Below are positions 1 to 7,997 of a DNA stretch of 13,980 nucleotides, one piece after another (positions within the stretch are counted from its first letter, which is position 1; each line of letters starts with the position of its first letter). The notes beneath the pieces were generated by a model. That model had not been told where the DNA came from. It worked only from the letters and a program-made list of their open reading frames with translations, and did not search any database. Source of the stretch: Negativicutes bacterium. Its GTDB lineage: Bacteria > Bacillota_C > Negativicutes > Sporomusales_B > JARLHX01. The DNA lies in contig JARLHX010000292.1 in NCBI GenBank assembly GCA_031292035.1, positions 1 to 13,980 on the forward strand, in the 5' to 3' direction. The position numbers and the translations under genes are program-made.

Positions 1-127
1 CACATTTTCAATATGCGTACATATATCGGAGGATAAAGTTTGAATCTTGTATAACCCGGGCAGCCTGTTTCGCGGCACAACCACGGCCAACCCTAGCCGC
101 CAGCCCCTGGCAATCCCCTGTAAATAA
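1..127. other. Gene-free left edge
   Basis: No coding region can be supported here. The plus-strand frame that starts at base 1 reads only 11 codons before a TAA at 34-36 and could be the tail of a gene outside the window. A GGAGG-like stretch at about 29-33 is followed by a TTG that meets a stop after four codons. Nothing else recognisable is seen. Confidence 0.4.
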
Positions 128-152
128 AAAAACCACCTTGACGGTGGTTTTT
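128..152 (-). terminator. Intrinsic terminator of the HD-GYP gene
   Basis: A 10-bp stem (128-137 with 143-152) with a 5-base loop is followed on the minus strand by a T-rich tail. It lies 30 bases beyond the stop codon of the HD-GYP gene. The stem is A/T-rich at its base, so it could also act weakly on the plus strand. Confidence 0.8.
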
Positions 153-181
153 GGGCTGTTTGACGATTTGGCAGACGCGGG

Positions 182-1261
182 CTAAAAAGTCAGTCCTTCT
201 ATTTTTATGTTCTTGTTTTTGGTCAGATCGATAAACTCGTTGTCGGTGGTTTGCAGAACAGGTGAAGTGGGGTTGACGCTGGGCAGGAAGACGACTTTTG
301 CTTTACGACCGTCGCTGAGTTGAACCGGGTTGTTCATCAGATAGTCGTTAAAGCGGCGGACAAAGGTGTCGCAAGTGGTCGGGTCCAGCTTGGCAAACAT
401 ATCGCCTTTGATGGTTTCCACCAGAATAAAGGGATTCAGCCTCGGCGAATCGGCGACCATCTGGCACAACCGGTTGGCAACCTGAACGATCCGGGCGTAA
501 GAATGAATCTGATCGCCGGACAACGCCCTGGGATAACCGCTGCCGTCCCGGACTTCATGATGCTGAAGGACGGCGGACAGAACGTCCGGGGCCAGGCCGG
601 GGATGTCGCGAAGCAGCTTGACAGCGAAAGGGACATGCTGTTTGGCCAGGTCCTGGTGGGAGGACGAATCGACGATGAGACTGCGGGGAATCTGAGTTTT
701 TCCGACGTCGTGCAAGACTCCGGCCAGCACAACATCGGCGATGCTGCTGGGAGGAAGATCCATCCAGACAGCCAGCATTCCGGACAAAGCCCCGACGGCC
801 ACTGAGTGATAGGCCAGATAGTTGCCCGCGCTCTTGACAGGCATCCTGAACAGCATCCGGTTGATAGCTTCCGAAGGCTGAATGAGGTACTTTTCGACCT
901 GCTTCGCCACTTCACGGAAGGCGGTTATGTCAATGACCTTGTCGGCCCTGGCATCCTCCAGCAGCGCGCTGACCTGAACAATGGCTGCCTCGAAATTATG
1001 AATAAAACTAAGGGTCTTCTTGGCCATCTGCTCCGGCAGAACAGACAGGTCGGGCTCAGGCGGCGGGGACTCTTCGATGAGCAATTGTTCGCCCTCTTCG
1101 GCGATCATGACATAAGGGATATCCCAGTTGGTGATCTGGTCAATGCTTCTGTCGCTCAGCTCAACGCCGGCGTCAATCAGTACTTGTTTGCGGTTCAGGG
1201 AATACACCGGCTCTGCGGTAACCATCCCTGGCAGCAATTCACGGTAATACACTTTTTTCAT
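182..1261 (-). CDS. HD-GYP domain protein, putative c-di-GMP phosphodiesterase
   Basis: A 359-residue cytoplasmic protein with no membrane segment. The N-terminal 60 residues form the short domain often found before HD-GYP domains. The HD-GYP core spans about 145-275: His152, HDVGK at 184-188, HHE at 234-236 and DGSGYP at 239-244. The tail (about 310-359) resembles the C-terminal extension of many clostridial HD-GYP proteins. Family members hydrolyse cyclic di-GMP to GMP or pGpG. One oddity: the segment that normally reads ARI..AD.yDA reads ARIVQVANRLCQ (256-267), so the usual conserved Asp is Asn. Metal binding or activity may therefore differ. The ATG at 1261 has GGAGG at 1269-1273, seven bases upstream. 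The gene stands alone with its own promoter and terminator. The family is clear; catalytic activity is inferred. Confidence 0.9.
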   Translation of the reverse strand: MKKVYYRELLPGMVTAEPVYSLNRKQVLIDAGVELSDRSIDQITNWDIPYVMIAEEGEQLLIEESPPPEPDLSVLPEQMAKKTLSFIHNFEAAIVQVSALLEDARADKVIDITAFREVAKQVEKYLIQPSEAINRMLFRMPVKSAGNYLAYHSVAVGALSGMLAVWMDLPPSSIADVVLAGVLHDVGKTQIPRSLIVDSSSHQDLAKQHVPFAVKLLRDIPGLAPDVLSAVLQHHEVRDGSGYPRALSGDQIHSYARIVQVANRLCQMVADSPRLNPFILVETIKGDMFAKLDPTTCDTFVRRFNDYLMNNPVQLSDGRKAKVVFLPSVNPTSPVLQTTDNEFIDLTKNKNIKIEGLTF

Positions 1262-1342
1262 GGACCCACCTCCATGTATTCTCGCGGGATCTCAGCCCCT
1301 ATCCGCCCGGCGATCGACAGGGCCTGAGACAATCTTGTTTCC

Positions 1343-1372
1343 ATTATATCAACTGTTGTCAGCTTTTGGCAA
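1343..1372 (-). promoter_or_regulatory. Sigma-A promoter of the HD-GYP gene
   Basis: On the minus strand a TTGCCA -35 (1367-1372) and a perfect TATAAT -10 (1343-1348) are separated by 18 bases. A start near 1336 would give a leader of about 75 nt before the ATG at 1261. Confidence 0.7.
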
Positions 1373-1414
1373 GAAAAGTCTTATTGTAACCACAAGATAT
1401 TGGGTAGTGCTGAC

Positions 1415-1457
1415 AAAAATCAGGCAAAAGTCACCTATTGCAGGTAACTTTTGCCTG
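1415..1457 (-). terminator. Terminator of the marR-permease-arsM operon
   Basis: CAGGCAAAAGT at 1421-1431 pairs with 1447-1457. After one mismatch, ACCT (1433-1436) pairs with 1442-1445 around a 5-base loop. On the minus strand the hairpin is followed by A then five T (1415-1420). It lies about 120 bases past the arsM stop. The gap 1458-1578 holds no supported gene. Confidence 0.75.
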
Positions 1458-1578
1458 TTATTCTCTGTATTCCAATGGTTGAATTTTTTATGGTTCCCGG
1501 CGCAAGGGTCTCTCGGGGCGAAATTCTTCGTATTGCATACTCGCGAATTTTCTCCTCCGCTGCATTTCTCTCTGACGG

Positions 1579-2835
1579 CTATAGCTTCAGTGCCTTGCAG
1601 GAGCACGAGGCACAGCAGTCGGCAGTGAAGATTGCTGACGATAAAACTTCCGCCGGCAGTTGACCCCGCCCGGTGTCGGTGAACCCATAGTTTGCGAAAT
1701 AGCCTTCGGCGGTGTTTGTCAGCAGGTAGAGATCGGCATAGCCGGAGGTCTTCAGCTTTGCCAAAACATGTTCCACCAAGACTTTCCCGATCCCGGCCTT
1801 CCTGGCAGCCGGCTCGACAGCGAAGGATCGCAGCACGGCAGCGGTTGCGCAGGTTTCGACTCCCAGGACCCCTAACATACTGCCGGCTTTGGCGATATAG
1901 TAGGTCCCGGCGTCCGGGCGTACCCCTTCGACAGGCAGGCCACTGCGGGTGAGTAAATCAACTATCGCGGGAAAATCGGCCGCCCCAGCCTCTTCGATGG
2001 CAATATCCCGGCCAACCCGCAGCAGCCGCGCCGGCTTTTTGGCCCTGATGAAAGCGCTGACCACCGCGCCGTCGAATTCCTCCATTTCGGCGGACGATGC
2101 CCAGGGAGCAAGCTGCCTGGCCTTTTTACCGGTCAAATCGTACACTCTGGTGACGACAACCTCCGGGTTTTCAAAGCCAACACCTGTCAGTTTAGCCTTG
2201 TATTCGTCGTCGGTCAGAGCCCCGGCCACACAGCCGGCCCAGGCCAGCAGGTTTTTCCGGAGCCCCTCCGGCAACGGTCTGGTTGTGACGATATCCGACA
2301 CTGCCAGGCGTCCGCCGGGTTTCAGCACCCGATAGATCTCACGAAAAACCTGGTCTTTGTCTGCCGACAGATTGATCACGCAATTGGAAATGACGACATC
2401 CACCGATGCCTCCGGCAGTGGAATTTCTTCAATGTGGCCTTTCAGGAACTCAACGTTGGCTAAGCCGGCTTTTTGCTTATTTGCGTTGGCCTCTGCCAGC
2501 ATCTCGTCAGTCATATCCAGACCGTAGGCCTTGCCAAAGGGCCCTACCCGTCTGGCGGAAAGCAGGACATCAAGCCCCGCGCCGCTGCCAAGATCAAGCA
2601 CTGTCTCCCCGGCGTAGAGATTGCCCATGGCAGTCGGATTGCCGCATCCCAGAGAAGTGGCCAGAAGATTTTGCGGCAGGCCGTCTAACTCCCCTTTGGC
2701 ATAGAGGTTGCCTGTTATGGGGCTGGCGGCGTCCTCGCTGCCACCGCAGCAGTTTGCCGAACCGCAGCAGCCGGACTTTGTCGTTATCACCTGAGCGTAT
2801 TTTTGCCTTACCTGCTCGCGAATGTCCTCGTTCAT
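1579..2835 (-). CDS. arsM: Arsenite S-adenosylmethionine methyltransferase fused to an ArsN2-like GNAT acetyltransferase
   Basis: A 418-residue two-domain protein. Residues 1-265 match ArsM: cysteine-rich N-terminus (Cys23, 24, 29, 30), SAM-binding motif [10 protein letters not shown] at 81-90, and the three cysteines expected to bind As(III), Cys64 (SLGCGNP), Cys152 (SNCVINLS) and Cys202 (WAGCVAGA). ArsM adds methyl groups to arsenite, giving methylarsenite and further products. Residues 275-403 form a GNAT fold with the acetyl-CoA loop RKAGIG at 345-350 and the [11 protein letters not shown] pattern typical of ArsN2. The substrate of ArsN2 is not known to me. The last residues carry a cysteine cluster (407, 408, 411, 413). 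ArsM is normally about 260-280 residues, so this is a fusion. The ATG has AAGGAGGT five bases upstream. It is the last gene of an operon, 17 bases after the permease. Confidence 0.9.
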   Translation of the reverse strand: MNEDIREQVRQKYAQVITTKSGCCGSANCCGGSEDAASPITGNLYAKGELDGLPQNLLATSLGCGNPTAMGNLYAGETVLDLGSGAGLDVLLSARRVGPFGKAYGLDMTDEMLAEANANKQKAGLANVEFLKGHIEEIPLPEASVDVVISNCVINLSADKDQVFREIYRVLKPGGRLAVSDIVTTRPLPEGLRKNLLAWAGCVAGALTDDEYKAKLTGVGFENPEVVVTRVYDLTGKKARQLAPWASSAEMEEFDGAVVSAFIRAKKPARLLRVGRDIAIEEAGAADFPAIVDLLTRSGLPVEGVRPDAGTYYIAKAGSMLGVLGVETCATAAVLRSFAVEPAARKAGIGKVLVEHVLAKLKTSGYADLYLLTNTAEGYFANYGFTDTGRGQLPAEVLSSAIFTADCCASCSCKALKL

Positions 2836-2852
2836 GACTTACCTCCTTACAA

Positions 2853-3806
2853 TCATACCACCATGTTGAACAAGTAGCCTGTGATGATGATGGCCACAGT
2901 CAGAATACCGGCGAAGATGCCGATCAGCCTGACCTTGAGCACCCGGCGGAGAATAATCATTTCCGGAAAGCTGATGGCGCTCACCGACATCATGAAAGCC
3001 AGCGACGTACCAAGAGGCAGACCTTTTTCCATCAACGCATAAATGATTGGCACCATGCCGGAGGAGCTGTTGTAGAGCGGTACCCCGAGCAGAACGACCA
3101 GCGGCACCGCCAGCGGGTTGTCGCGGCCGGCGTAGGTTACCACGAAATCCTCGGGCACGAAGCCGTGGATGAAGCCACCAATGGCCAGGGCCACCAGGAT
3201 ATAGGGCGCGATGTATTTTAACAGCTCAACAGTAAAATTCCCTGCCGCCTGGCACCGCTCCCGGAAGGTCGGGTCGCGCTGGTCGGCTTCACCACTCACG
3301 GCCTCGGCGCCGTAGTCCTCCAGCAGATGCTCCAGCTTCAGCCGGCCGATGACATAGCCGCTGATTACGGCGACAACGACACCGGTGGATGCATACAGCA
3401 GGGCAACTTTCCAGCCGAACATACCGAGCAGCATGATGAGGGCGATCTCGTTTACCATCGGCGAAGAGATCAAAAACGAGAAGGTAACCCCCAGCGGAAC
3501 CCCGGCCTCGATAAACCCGATGAATAGCGGCACGGCGGAGCAGGAGCAGAACGGAGTCAGGATGCCGATCAGGGCGGCGAGGATGTTGCCGACGATACTG
3601 TGGCGCCGGCTCAAGAACTTCTTGGTTTTCGCCGGCGGGAAATAGGACCGGATAACAGTAATGATAAAGATCGCCGCCGCCAAGAGCAGCAGAATCTTCG
3701 GCGTGTCGGCTACAAAGAACTGCAGGGCGGACCCAAATCTGTCCTGGGGGGATAGGCCAAGCCACTGATAGACTACCAGATTACCAAAGACATCGAAATC
3801 GAACAT
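2853..3806 (-). CDS. arsP: ArsP/DUF318 family permease, putative methylarsenite exporter
   Basis: A 317-residue integral membrane protein with about eight predicted membrane segments (roughly 34-55, 71-95, 102-123, 131-153, 195-215, 230-250, 258-285, 292-314) and a charged cytosolic loop at about 155-190. Family marks are TPFCSCSAVPLF at 84-95 (Cys87, Cys89), SPMVNE at 115-120, GVPLYNSSSGMVPI at 241-254 and FPEM at 280-283. Characterised ArsP proteins export trivalent organoarsenicals such as methylarsenite; some relatives are linked to other metals, so the substrate here is inferred from the neighbouring arsM. AGGAGGA lies eight bases before the ATG at 3806. It is the middle gene of the operon, 46 bases after marR and 17 before arsM. 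Confidence 0.85.
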   Translation of the reverse strand: MFDFDVFGNLVVYQWLGLSPQDRFGSALQFFVADTPKILLLLAAAIFIITVIRSYFPPAKTKKFLSRRHSIVGNILAALIGILTPFCSCSAVPLFIGFIEAGVPLGVTFSFLISSPMVNEIALIMLLGMFGWKVALLYASTGVVVAVISGYVIGRLKLEHLLEDYGAEAVSGEADQRDPTFRERCQAAGNFTVELLKYIAPYILVALAIGGFIHGFVPEDFVVTYAGRDNPLAVPLVVLLGVPLYNSSSGMVPIIYALMEKGLPLGTSLAFMMSVSAISFPEMIILRRVLKVRLIGIFAGILTVAIIITGYLFNMVV

Positions 3807-3852
3807 GGATTATTTCCTCCTGATGCCAGCTTGCTCAGCAGGCCTTATCTTT

Positions 3853-4296
3853 TTAGCAGCAGCGGGGCCCTTTCAGGGCCTGAGCGAGAAACTGCAGGCT
3901 TTCGGTGACCTGCTCCCGCTTGTCGGCGGGGATGGCGGCGATCACTTCCGCGAAATATACGGCCATCCGTTTCTCCACTTCCTGAAAAAGCGACTGACCC
4001 TTTTCACTGAGACGCAGGTTCAGATAACGCCGGTCCTCCGCGTCGGCTTCGCGGACGATAATTCCGTCGCTGACAAGCTTGTCGACCGACCGGCTGACGG
4101 TGCTTTTATCGAGTCCGAGGGTCTCGGCCAGCGTGTTGAGGGACATGGTCCCGGCTCTGCCGATTTCGACGATGGTGTGGCACTGGCTCAGGGTAATATC
4201 GCAGCAAGACGCCTCGCCCCGCTCCAGCACCCCGAGACGCCGGACCAGAAGCCGCAGAGACTCCCGCAGGATTTGCGCCTGATTGGAATTTGACAT
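3853..4296 (-). CDS. MarR family regulator with cysteine pairs, putative arsenical sensor
   Basis: A 147-residue winged-helix repressor. The DNA-binding region spans about 51-100: the recognition helix contains LDKSTVSRSVDKL and the wing carries the DAEDRRY motif (85-91). Five cysteines lie outside this core: Cys31 and Cys32, Cys39, and Cys146-Cys147 as the last two residues. Thiol clusters of this kind suit binding of trivalent arsenic, but no such site has been shown here. It is first in the operon with the permease and arsM, so autoregulation and control of arsenic methylation and export are likely. The ATG at 4296 is preceded by AGAGGTG. Two near-palindromic 15-bp repeats cover its own promoter. 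Family assignment is secure; the ligand is inferred. Confidence 0.88.
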   Translation of the reverse strand: MSNSNQAQILRESLRLLVRRLGVLERGEASCCDITLSQCHTIVEIGRAGTMSLNTLAETLGLDKSTVSRSVDKLVSDGIIVREADAEDRRYLNLRLSEKGQSLFQEVEKRMAVYFAEVIAAIPADKREQVTESLQFLAQALKGPRCC

Positions 4297-4317
4297 GAAA
4301 CTTCACCTCTCAGCGCA

Positions 4318-4348
4318 ATTGTATCATGCAACGGTTGTACTATGCAAC
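4318..4348 (-). promoter_or_regulatory. marR operon promoter with two MarR operators
   Basis: On the minus strand, TTGCAT (4342-4347) and TACAAT (4318-4323) are 18 bases apart. Each sits inside one copy of a 15-bp near-palindrome: GTTGCATAGTACAAC at 4334-4348 and GTTGCATGATACAAT at 4318-4332. The copies are 16 bases apart centre to centre, so bound repressor would cover both promoter elements. The TTG/CAA half-sites are like those of known MarR operators. Confidence 0.7.
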
Positions 4349-4404
4349 AATAAATTTAAAAAATTAGCCTTTATCGCTCGGGTTGCGTCAAGACTTCGAA
4401 AGCT

Positions 4405-4439
4405 CCTCTCCAAATCCTTTCTTCAAGGCTTTGGAGAGG
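4405..4439 (-). terminator. Candidate terminator of the chemoreceptor gene
   Basis: CCTCTCCAAA (4405-4414) pairs with 4430-4439, and an inner CCTT/AAGG extends the stem. It lies 28 bases beyond the MCP stop. The minus-strand tail is only AGCTTTC, so termination may be weak; the plus-strand tail is richer in T, but no plus-strand gene ends here. Confidence 0.5.
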
Positions 4440-4466
4440 TTGATTTATTATTCAGGCGGATTGAAA

Positions 4467-6527
4467 CTACACTCTAAAATTATTAACTGCCTCTCGCAAT
4501 TCTTCGGCTAATTTTGCTAACTGTTGATTTGAGGAGGCAATTTCCTGCATTGAGGCAGATTGTTCTTCGGTTGCTGCAGCTATATTTTGCGTCTGACCTG
4601 CTGTCGATTTACTGATCGAACTGATATCCACAACCGCAGCTACCATTGCGCGGGTACCATTGTCTATCTGCTCGACACTGCCGGCTATATCGCGAATCTG
4701 GCCAGAAACCCGGCTGACTTGCTGAACGATTTCGTTAAACGCCGTTCCTGCCGCATTTACTATCTCGGTGCCTGCGGCGACTTCTTTGGTTCCAGTCTCC
4801 ATCGCCTGGACCGCCTGCTCTGTTTCATTTCGAATTTCGCCAATGAGTGTCGCAATTTGCTTTGCTGATTCTTGCGACTGTTCGGCTAATTTCCGCACTT
4901 CATCGGCAACCACGGCAAAGCCGCGGCCCTGCTCTCCGGCCCGGGCAGCCTCAATGGCAGCATTAAGGGCCAGAAGATTCGTCTGACTCGCTATGCCGGA
5001 TATGGTATCCACAATCTGCCCTATTTCCTTGGATCGTTCACCCAGTTTCCCAACGACCTTGGCCGACTCCAAAACAGCAGACTCGATGTGATTCATCTGC
5101 GCCATGGCCTTATGGATGTCCACACTGCCGTTTTGTGCTGCAGCTGCGGTTTTCTCGGATGCTTCAGAAACCAAAACGGTGTTTGTGGAAACGTTTTGAA
5201 TCCCGGATGATATCCTTTCCATTTCAACAGCACTAGTATCCATCGTTGATACCTGGTGTGCCGCCCCTGCCGCAACAGCGTTGATTGAGGAAGCTATTTC
5301 ACTGGATGCTTTGGCGGCTTGCTCTGAACTGGCAGTAAGCTCTTCAGAGGACGCGGCAACTTGGTCCGCCGCGTTGGAAATCTCGGTTATGATCGGTCGA
5401 ATTCTCTCACGTACCGTGTTCATTGCAACAGCTGTATCAGCCAACTCATCGGCTGATACTACACTGACTGAAGCTCGCCAGTCTCCAGCGGCAAAGTTGC
5501 GGGTTCCTGCAAGAATAGTTGCAACGGTTTCCTTAAATGACAGATAAAACGACAACAATAAATAACCGGCAATCAACAGCGCCACGATTACGACAGTAAA
5601 TACATTTTTCTCATGCGAGGTTGTATCGCTTATCCTCTTGGCAAGAAGGTCATCCAGTTGTTTTAAATACAACCGGAAAGCGGTTGCATTGATCTCATTC
5701 GTTTGCTTTAAGCGGCTGTTAATTGCTTGATTTCGCCCTGTTGGGGCAGATTCACCAGAGCCAATCAAGGAATCGTCAAGAAGTTTCAAAAAGCCGATTG
5801 TTGCATTTTCAGATTTGCTAAAAGGGTCTAACCCCTCTTTGAGCGCCGCATTGGCGGCAGACGCATTTTTTAAACCGACTTTGGCTCCATCAAGAGTTGA
5901 CCGAATGGCCCCTTCAACCATCGCTTTGCCGATCTGGTCATCAACCGTTCTTTGTGGTTTTGATAAACTGTCTACAGTCATGGAGGCAATCTGACTGGTC
6001 TTGCTCAAAATATCCGGATATTTTACGACAGCGGTGTCCATGATATAGTAACTATCCATGTCTGGGTCAAGGACAAGGTTTGAACTGTCACCGACGACGG
6101 CAATAAGTTCTGTAGTTTTCGTTATGGCAGCCTGGCGGGTGGCCAGGCCCCCACCGGAAAGCATTTTCTGGAGCAGCGGCTTTAATTCATTCCATGACGC
6201 AGTCGTCTTTAATTCCTTCCCAAGAATCGCCTCATTCTTATCAATAGCTTTAATCTGTTCTGCGATATTTTGTGATGATACGCCTTCGGACAGGTTTCCT
6301 GAAAGTTCGATCAGGACTTCAGATAATGGCAGTATGTATTGTACTCCTTTTCGTTCCTGTTCGGCGAAGTCCGTAACTTTAGTCATTTCGGCGTGTAAAA
6401 AATAGGTCAGAGTGCAAATTGGAATAAACATAAAAACAACCAGTATCATCATTTTGGGAAAAAGTCTCGCCTGTTGCATAAGTCTGATGCCTGGAGTAAA
6501 GATCATCAATTTGCGCATAAAATTCAT
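4467..6527 (-). CDS. Methyl-accepting chemotaxis protein
   Basis: A 686-residue chemoreceptor. It has a membrane segment at about 24-44, an extracytoplasmic sensor domain at 45-307, a second membrane segment at 308-331, HAMP at about 332-384 and a long helical signalling domain to the C-terminus. The conserved hairpin tip, which contacts CheW and CheA, is at about 515-545. The sensor region looks all-helical and contains LDPDMDSYY (153-161), a motif that recurs in helical-bundle MCP sensors; the ligand cannot be named. There is no C-terminal CheR-binding pentapeptide. The first ATG (6527) has AGGGG about eight bases upstream; a second ATG three codons in is possible. The gene is transcribed alone, without other chemotaxis genes nearby. 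Confidence 0.93.
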   Translation of the reverse strand: MNFMRKLMIFTPGIRLMQQARLFPKMMILVVFMFIPICTLTYFLHAEMTKVTDFAEQERKGVQYILPLSEVLIELSGNLSEGVSSQNIAEQIKAIDKNEAILGKELKTTASWNELKPLLQKMLSGGGLATRQAAITKTTELIAVVGDSSNLVLDPDMDSYYIMDTAVVKYPDILSKTSQIASMTVDSLSKPQRTVDDQIGKAMVEGAIRSTLDGAKVGLKNASAANAALKEGLDPFSKSENATIGFLKLLDDSLIGSGESAPTGRNQAINSRLKQTNEINATAFRLYLKQLDDLLAKRISDTTSHEKNVFTVVIVALLIAGYLLLSFYLSFKETVATILAGTRNFAAGDWRASVSVVSADELADTAVAMNTVRERIRPIITEISNAADQVAASSEELTASSEQAAKASSEIASSINAVAAGAAHQVSTMDTSAVEMERISSGIQNVSTNTVLVSEASEKTAAAAQNGSVDIHKAMAQMNHIESAVLESAKVVGKLGERSKEIGQIVDTISGIASQTNLLALNAAIEAARAGEQGRGFAVVADEVRKLAEQSQESAKQIATLIGEIRNETEQAVQAMETGTKEVAAGTEIVNAAGTAFNEIVQQVSRVSGQIRDIAGSVEQIDNGTRAMVAAVVDISSISKSTAGQTQNIAAATEEQSASMQEIASSNQQLAKLAEELREAVNNFRV

Positions 6528-6584
6528 TGTTATAACCCCTATAAAATATTTTGTAGAATTATGTCTTAATTTGTCTATATAGTC

Positions 6585-6613
6585 ATTATAAGCTTAGCAT
6601 ATTTTCCCGTCAA
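6585..6613 (-). promoter_or_regulatory. Sigma-A promoter of the chemoreceptor gene
   Basis: TTGACG (6608-6613), 17 bases, and a perfect TATAAT (6585-6590) on the minus strand. The start would be near 6578, leaving a leader of about 50 nt. No sigma-28 type promoter is seen, although this is a chemotaxis gene. Confidence 0.8.
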
Positions 6614-6911
6614 CGCGGTATCTATTGCATTCGATTTTTTTTGTGAGGATTTTAATCCCACGAATAGCAAAACGCGCGCCCCATTAAGTGTCTCACTAAA
6701 TTATGTCCGTGGATCGACGTTACTGTTTCAATGATGAATTTGAGGGTAACGCCAAAGATAATGTATAGGAAAGACCATTGTAAATACCGCTGATTTTTGT
6801 TCCCAACTATGGAGGGATATAACCAAACTATATGTCGCCGGAAACGGCGGCTTCACGCGAATAATTGCGTGCACTGCCGATAAAAATAGCAAGGAAGATC
6901 ATTTTTTTCGT
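6614..6911. other. Gene-free stretch with two leader hairpins
   Basis: No protein-coding gene is supported. Next to the DUF3231 gene two small hairpins lie in tandem: CGCCG-GAAA-CGGCG at 6836-6849 and CACGC/GCGTG at 6854-6871. They may be part of the leader of that gene. No convincing promoter was found; TTGAGG, 18 bases and TATAGG around 6740-6770 is weak. I cannot match the hairpins to a known riboswitch. Confidence 0.4.
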
Positions 6912-6928
6912 AAAGGAGGGGCTCTCAA

Positions 6929-7936
6929 TTGGATCAGCAAAATCTTCGGCTTACCTCGACGGAGATCGGAACTTTGTGGCTGGACTATATGAGCGACAGT
7001 ATGGCGGAACGCGTGCTGCAGCACTGTTTGGAAAAAGTCAAAGACAAAGCTATACGCCCTATCATTGAATTTGCTCTGCATTTATCGCAACAGCATGTCC
7101 AGGCCATCGGAAAAATATTCAAAAACGAAGGCCTGGCGGTGCCTGCAGGATTCTCGGACGATGATGCAAATATAAAAGCGCCGCCGCTGTTTTCCGACAC
7201 GTTTTATCTTCGCTATCTAAAGCACCTTTCCGCAGCGGGAATGGCGGCATATGGTTTGGGTTTGAACCAGGCCGTACGGCCTGATGTGCGCAACTATTTC
7301 TGGCGTTGTATTGACTCCTCCAAGGAGCTGGATGAAAAGGTAACACAGGCGTTGTTATCCAAAGGGCTTTTCATCAGGGCGCCTTATATCCCGGTAGCCA
7401 AACAGGTCAAGTATGTCGAGTCTCCCAGTTTCATGGGGAGCGTACTTGGCGAGAACCGTCCGTTAAATGCAATAGAACTGACTCACATAGTGGCCAATAT
7501 ATCGACCAATGCCATGGGCCGGGTGGTCCTTCTCGGCTTCGCTCAAGTCGCCAAGAGCCAATCTGTCCGCGAGTATTTCGTGAGGGGTCAGGATATAGGC
7601 CAGAAGCATATTGAAGTACTCAGCCTGCTACTAAAACAGGATGACCTTTCGGCTCCCGCCACCTGGGATTCGGAGGTCACGGATTCGAAGGTCGCCCCCT
7701 TCTCCGACAAGCTGATGATGCAGCAAACAGTCAGCTTGATTGCGCTAAGCATGGCGAATTACGGTGCGGCTTTAGGGGCAAGCACAAGGGTCGATGTGGC
7801 GACCGATTATATGCGTCTCATGGGCGAAATCGCCGCATTTGGCGAAGACGGAGCGCAACTGATGATTAAACACGGCTGGCTGGAACAGCCGCCGCAGGCG
7901 GCTGACCGGAAAGAATTGGCGCTGAGCAAACGGTGA
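6929..7936 (+). CDS. DUF3231 family protein (duplicated helical domain)
   Basis: A 335-residue, mostly helical, soluble protein matching DUF3231. It contains two related halves, about 8-165 and 178-322. The second half carries the usual H-E-L-L/WD/VTDS/PFSDKLM pattern (about 230-265), and the family fold is thought to be a ferritin-like four-helix bundle. The family is common in spore-forming Firmicutes; its biochemical role is unknown. The start is a TTG at 6929, chosen because AAAGGAGG lies nine bases upstream; the first internal ATG (codon 21) has no such site. hfq follows 114 bases downstream in the same direction. No terminator separates them clearly, so co-transcription is possible. Confidence 0.85.
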   Translation: MDQQNLRLTSTEIGTLWLDYMSDSMAERVLQHCLEKVKDKAIRPIIEFALHLSQQHVQAIGKIFKNEGLAVPAGFSDDDANIKAPPLFSDTFYLRYLKHLSAAGMAAYGLGLNQAVRPDVRNYFWRCIDSSKELDEKVTQALLSKGLFIRAPYIPVAKQVKYVESPSFMGSVLGENRPLNAIELTHIVANISTNAMGRVVLLGFAQVAKSQSVREYFVRGQDIGQKHIEVLSLLLKQDDLSAPATWDSEVTDSKVAPFSDKLMMQQTVSLIALSMANYGAALGASTRVDVATDYMRLMGEIAAFGEDGAQLMIKHGWLEQPPQAADRKELALSKR

Positions 7937-7997
7937 GGCGCAGGTTATGACGGTATTTGTTTCTGTTTTAATCACCTCAACCAGGCAGGATAACCTG
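7934..7997 (+). repeat. Interlocked inverted repeats between the DUF3231 gene and hfq
   Basis: CAGGTTAT (7941-7948) is complementary to 7990-7997, and TGAGG (7934-7938) is complementary to 7975-7979. The pairings cross, so they could form a pseudoknot or be alternatives. A small CAGG-ATAA-CCTG hairpin (7986-7997) competes with the first. There is no T-tract, so it is not an ordinary terminator. Confidence 0.35.

Noticed and set aside
1504..1578. Short minus-strand frame after arsM that would encode about 16-25 residues
   Set aside because: GGAGGAG lies about 13 bases from the nearer ATG, and the farther ATG has no good site. Too short to support.
6684..6710. Sequence resembling the end of an IS3-type element (TGTCTCACTAAATTATGTCC)
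   Set aside because: No partner inverted repeat, target duplication or transposase fragment was found in the window; the likeness is from memory only.
6876..6883. GCCGATAA, the perfect sigma-28 -10 sequence, before the DUF3231 gene
   Set aside because: No TAAA-type -35 lies 14-16 bases upstream (the bases there are GCGA), and the downstream gene is not a motility gene.
6832..6911. Possible c-di-GMP riboswitch before the DUF3231 gene
   Set aside because: There is a GAAA tetraloop, but the conserved CGCAAAGC-type core and receptor of the GEMM-I aptamer are missing.
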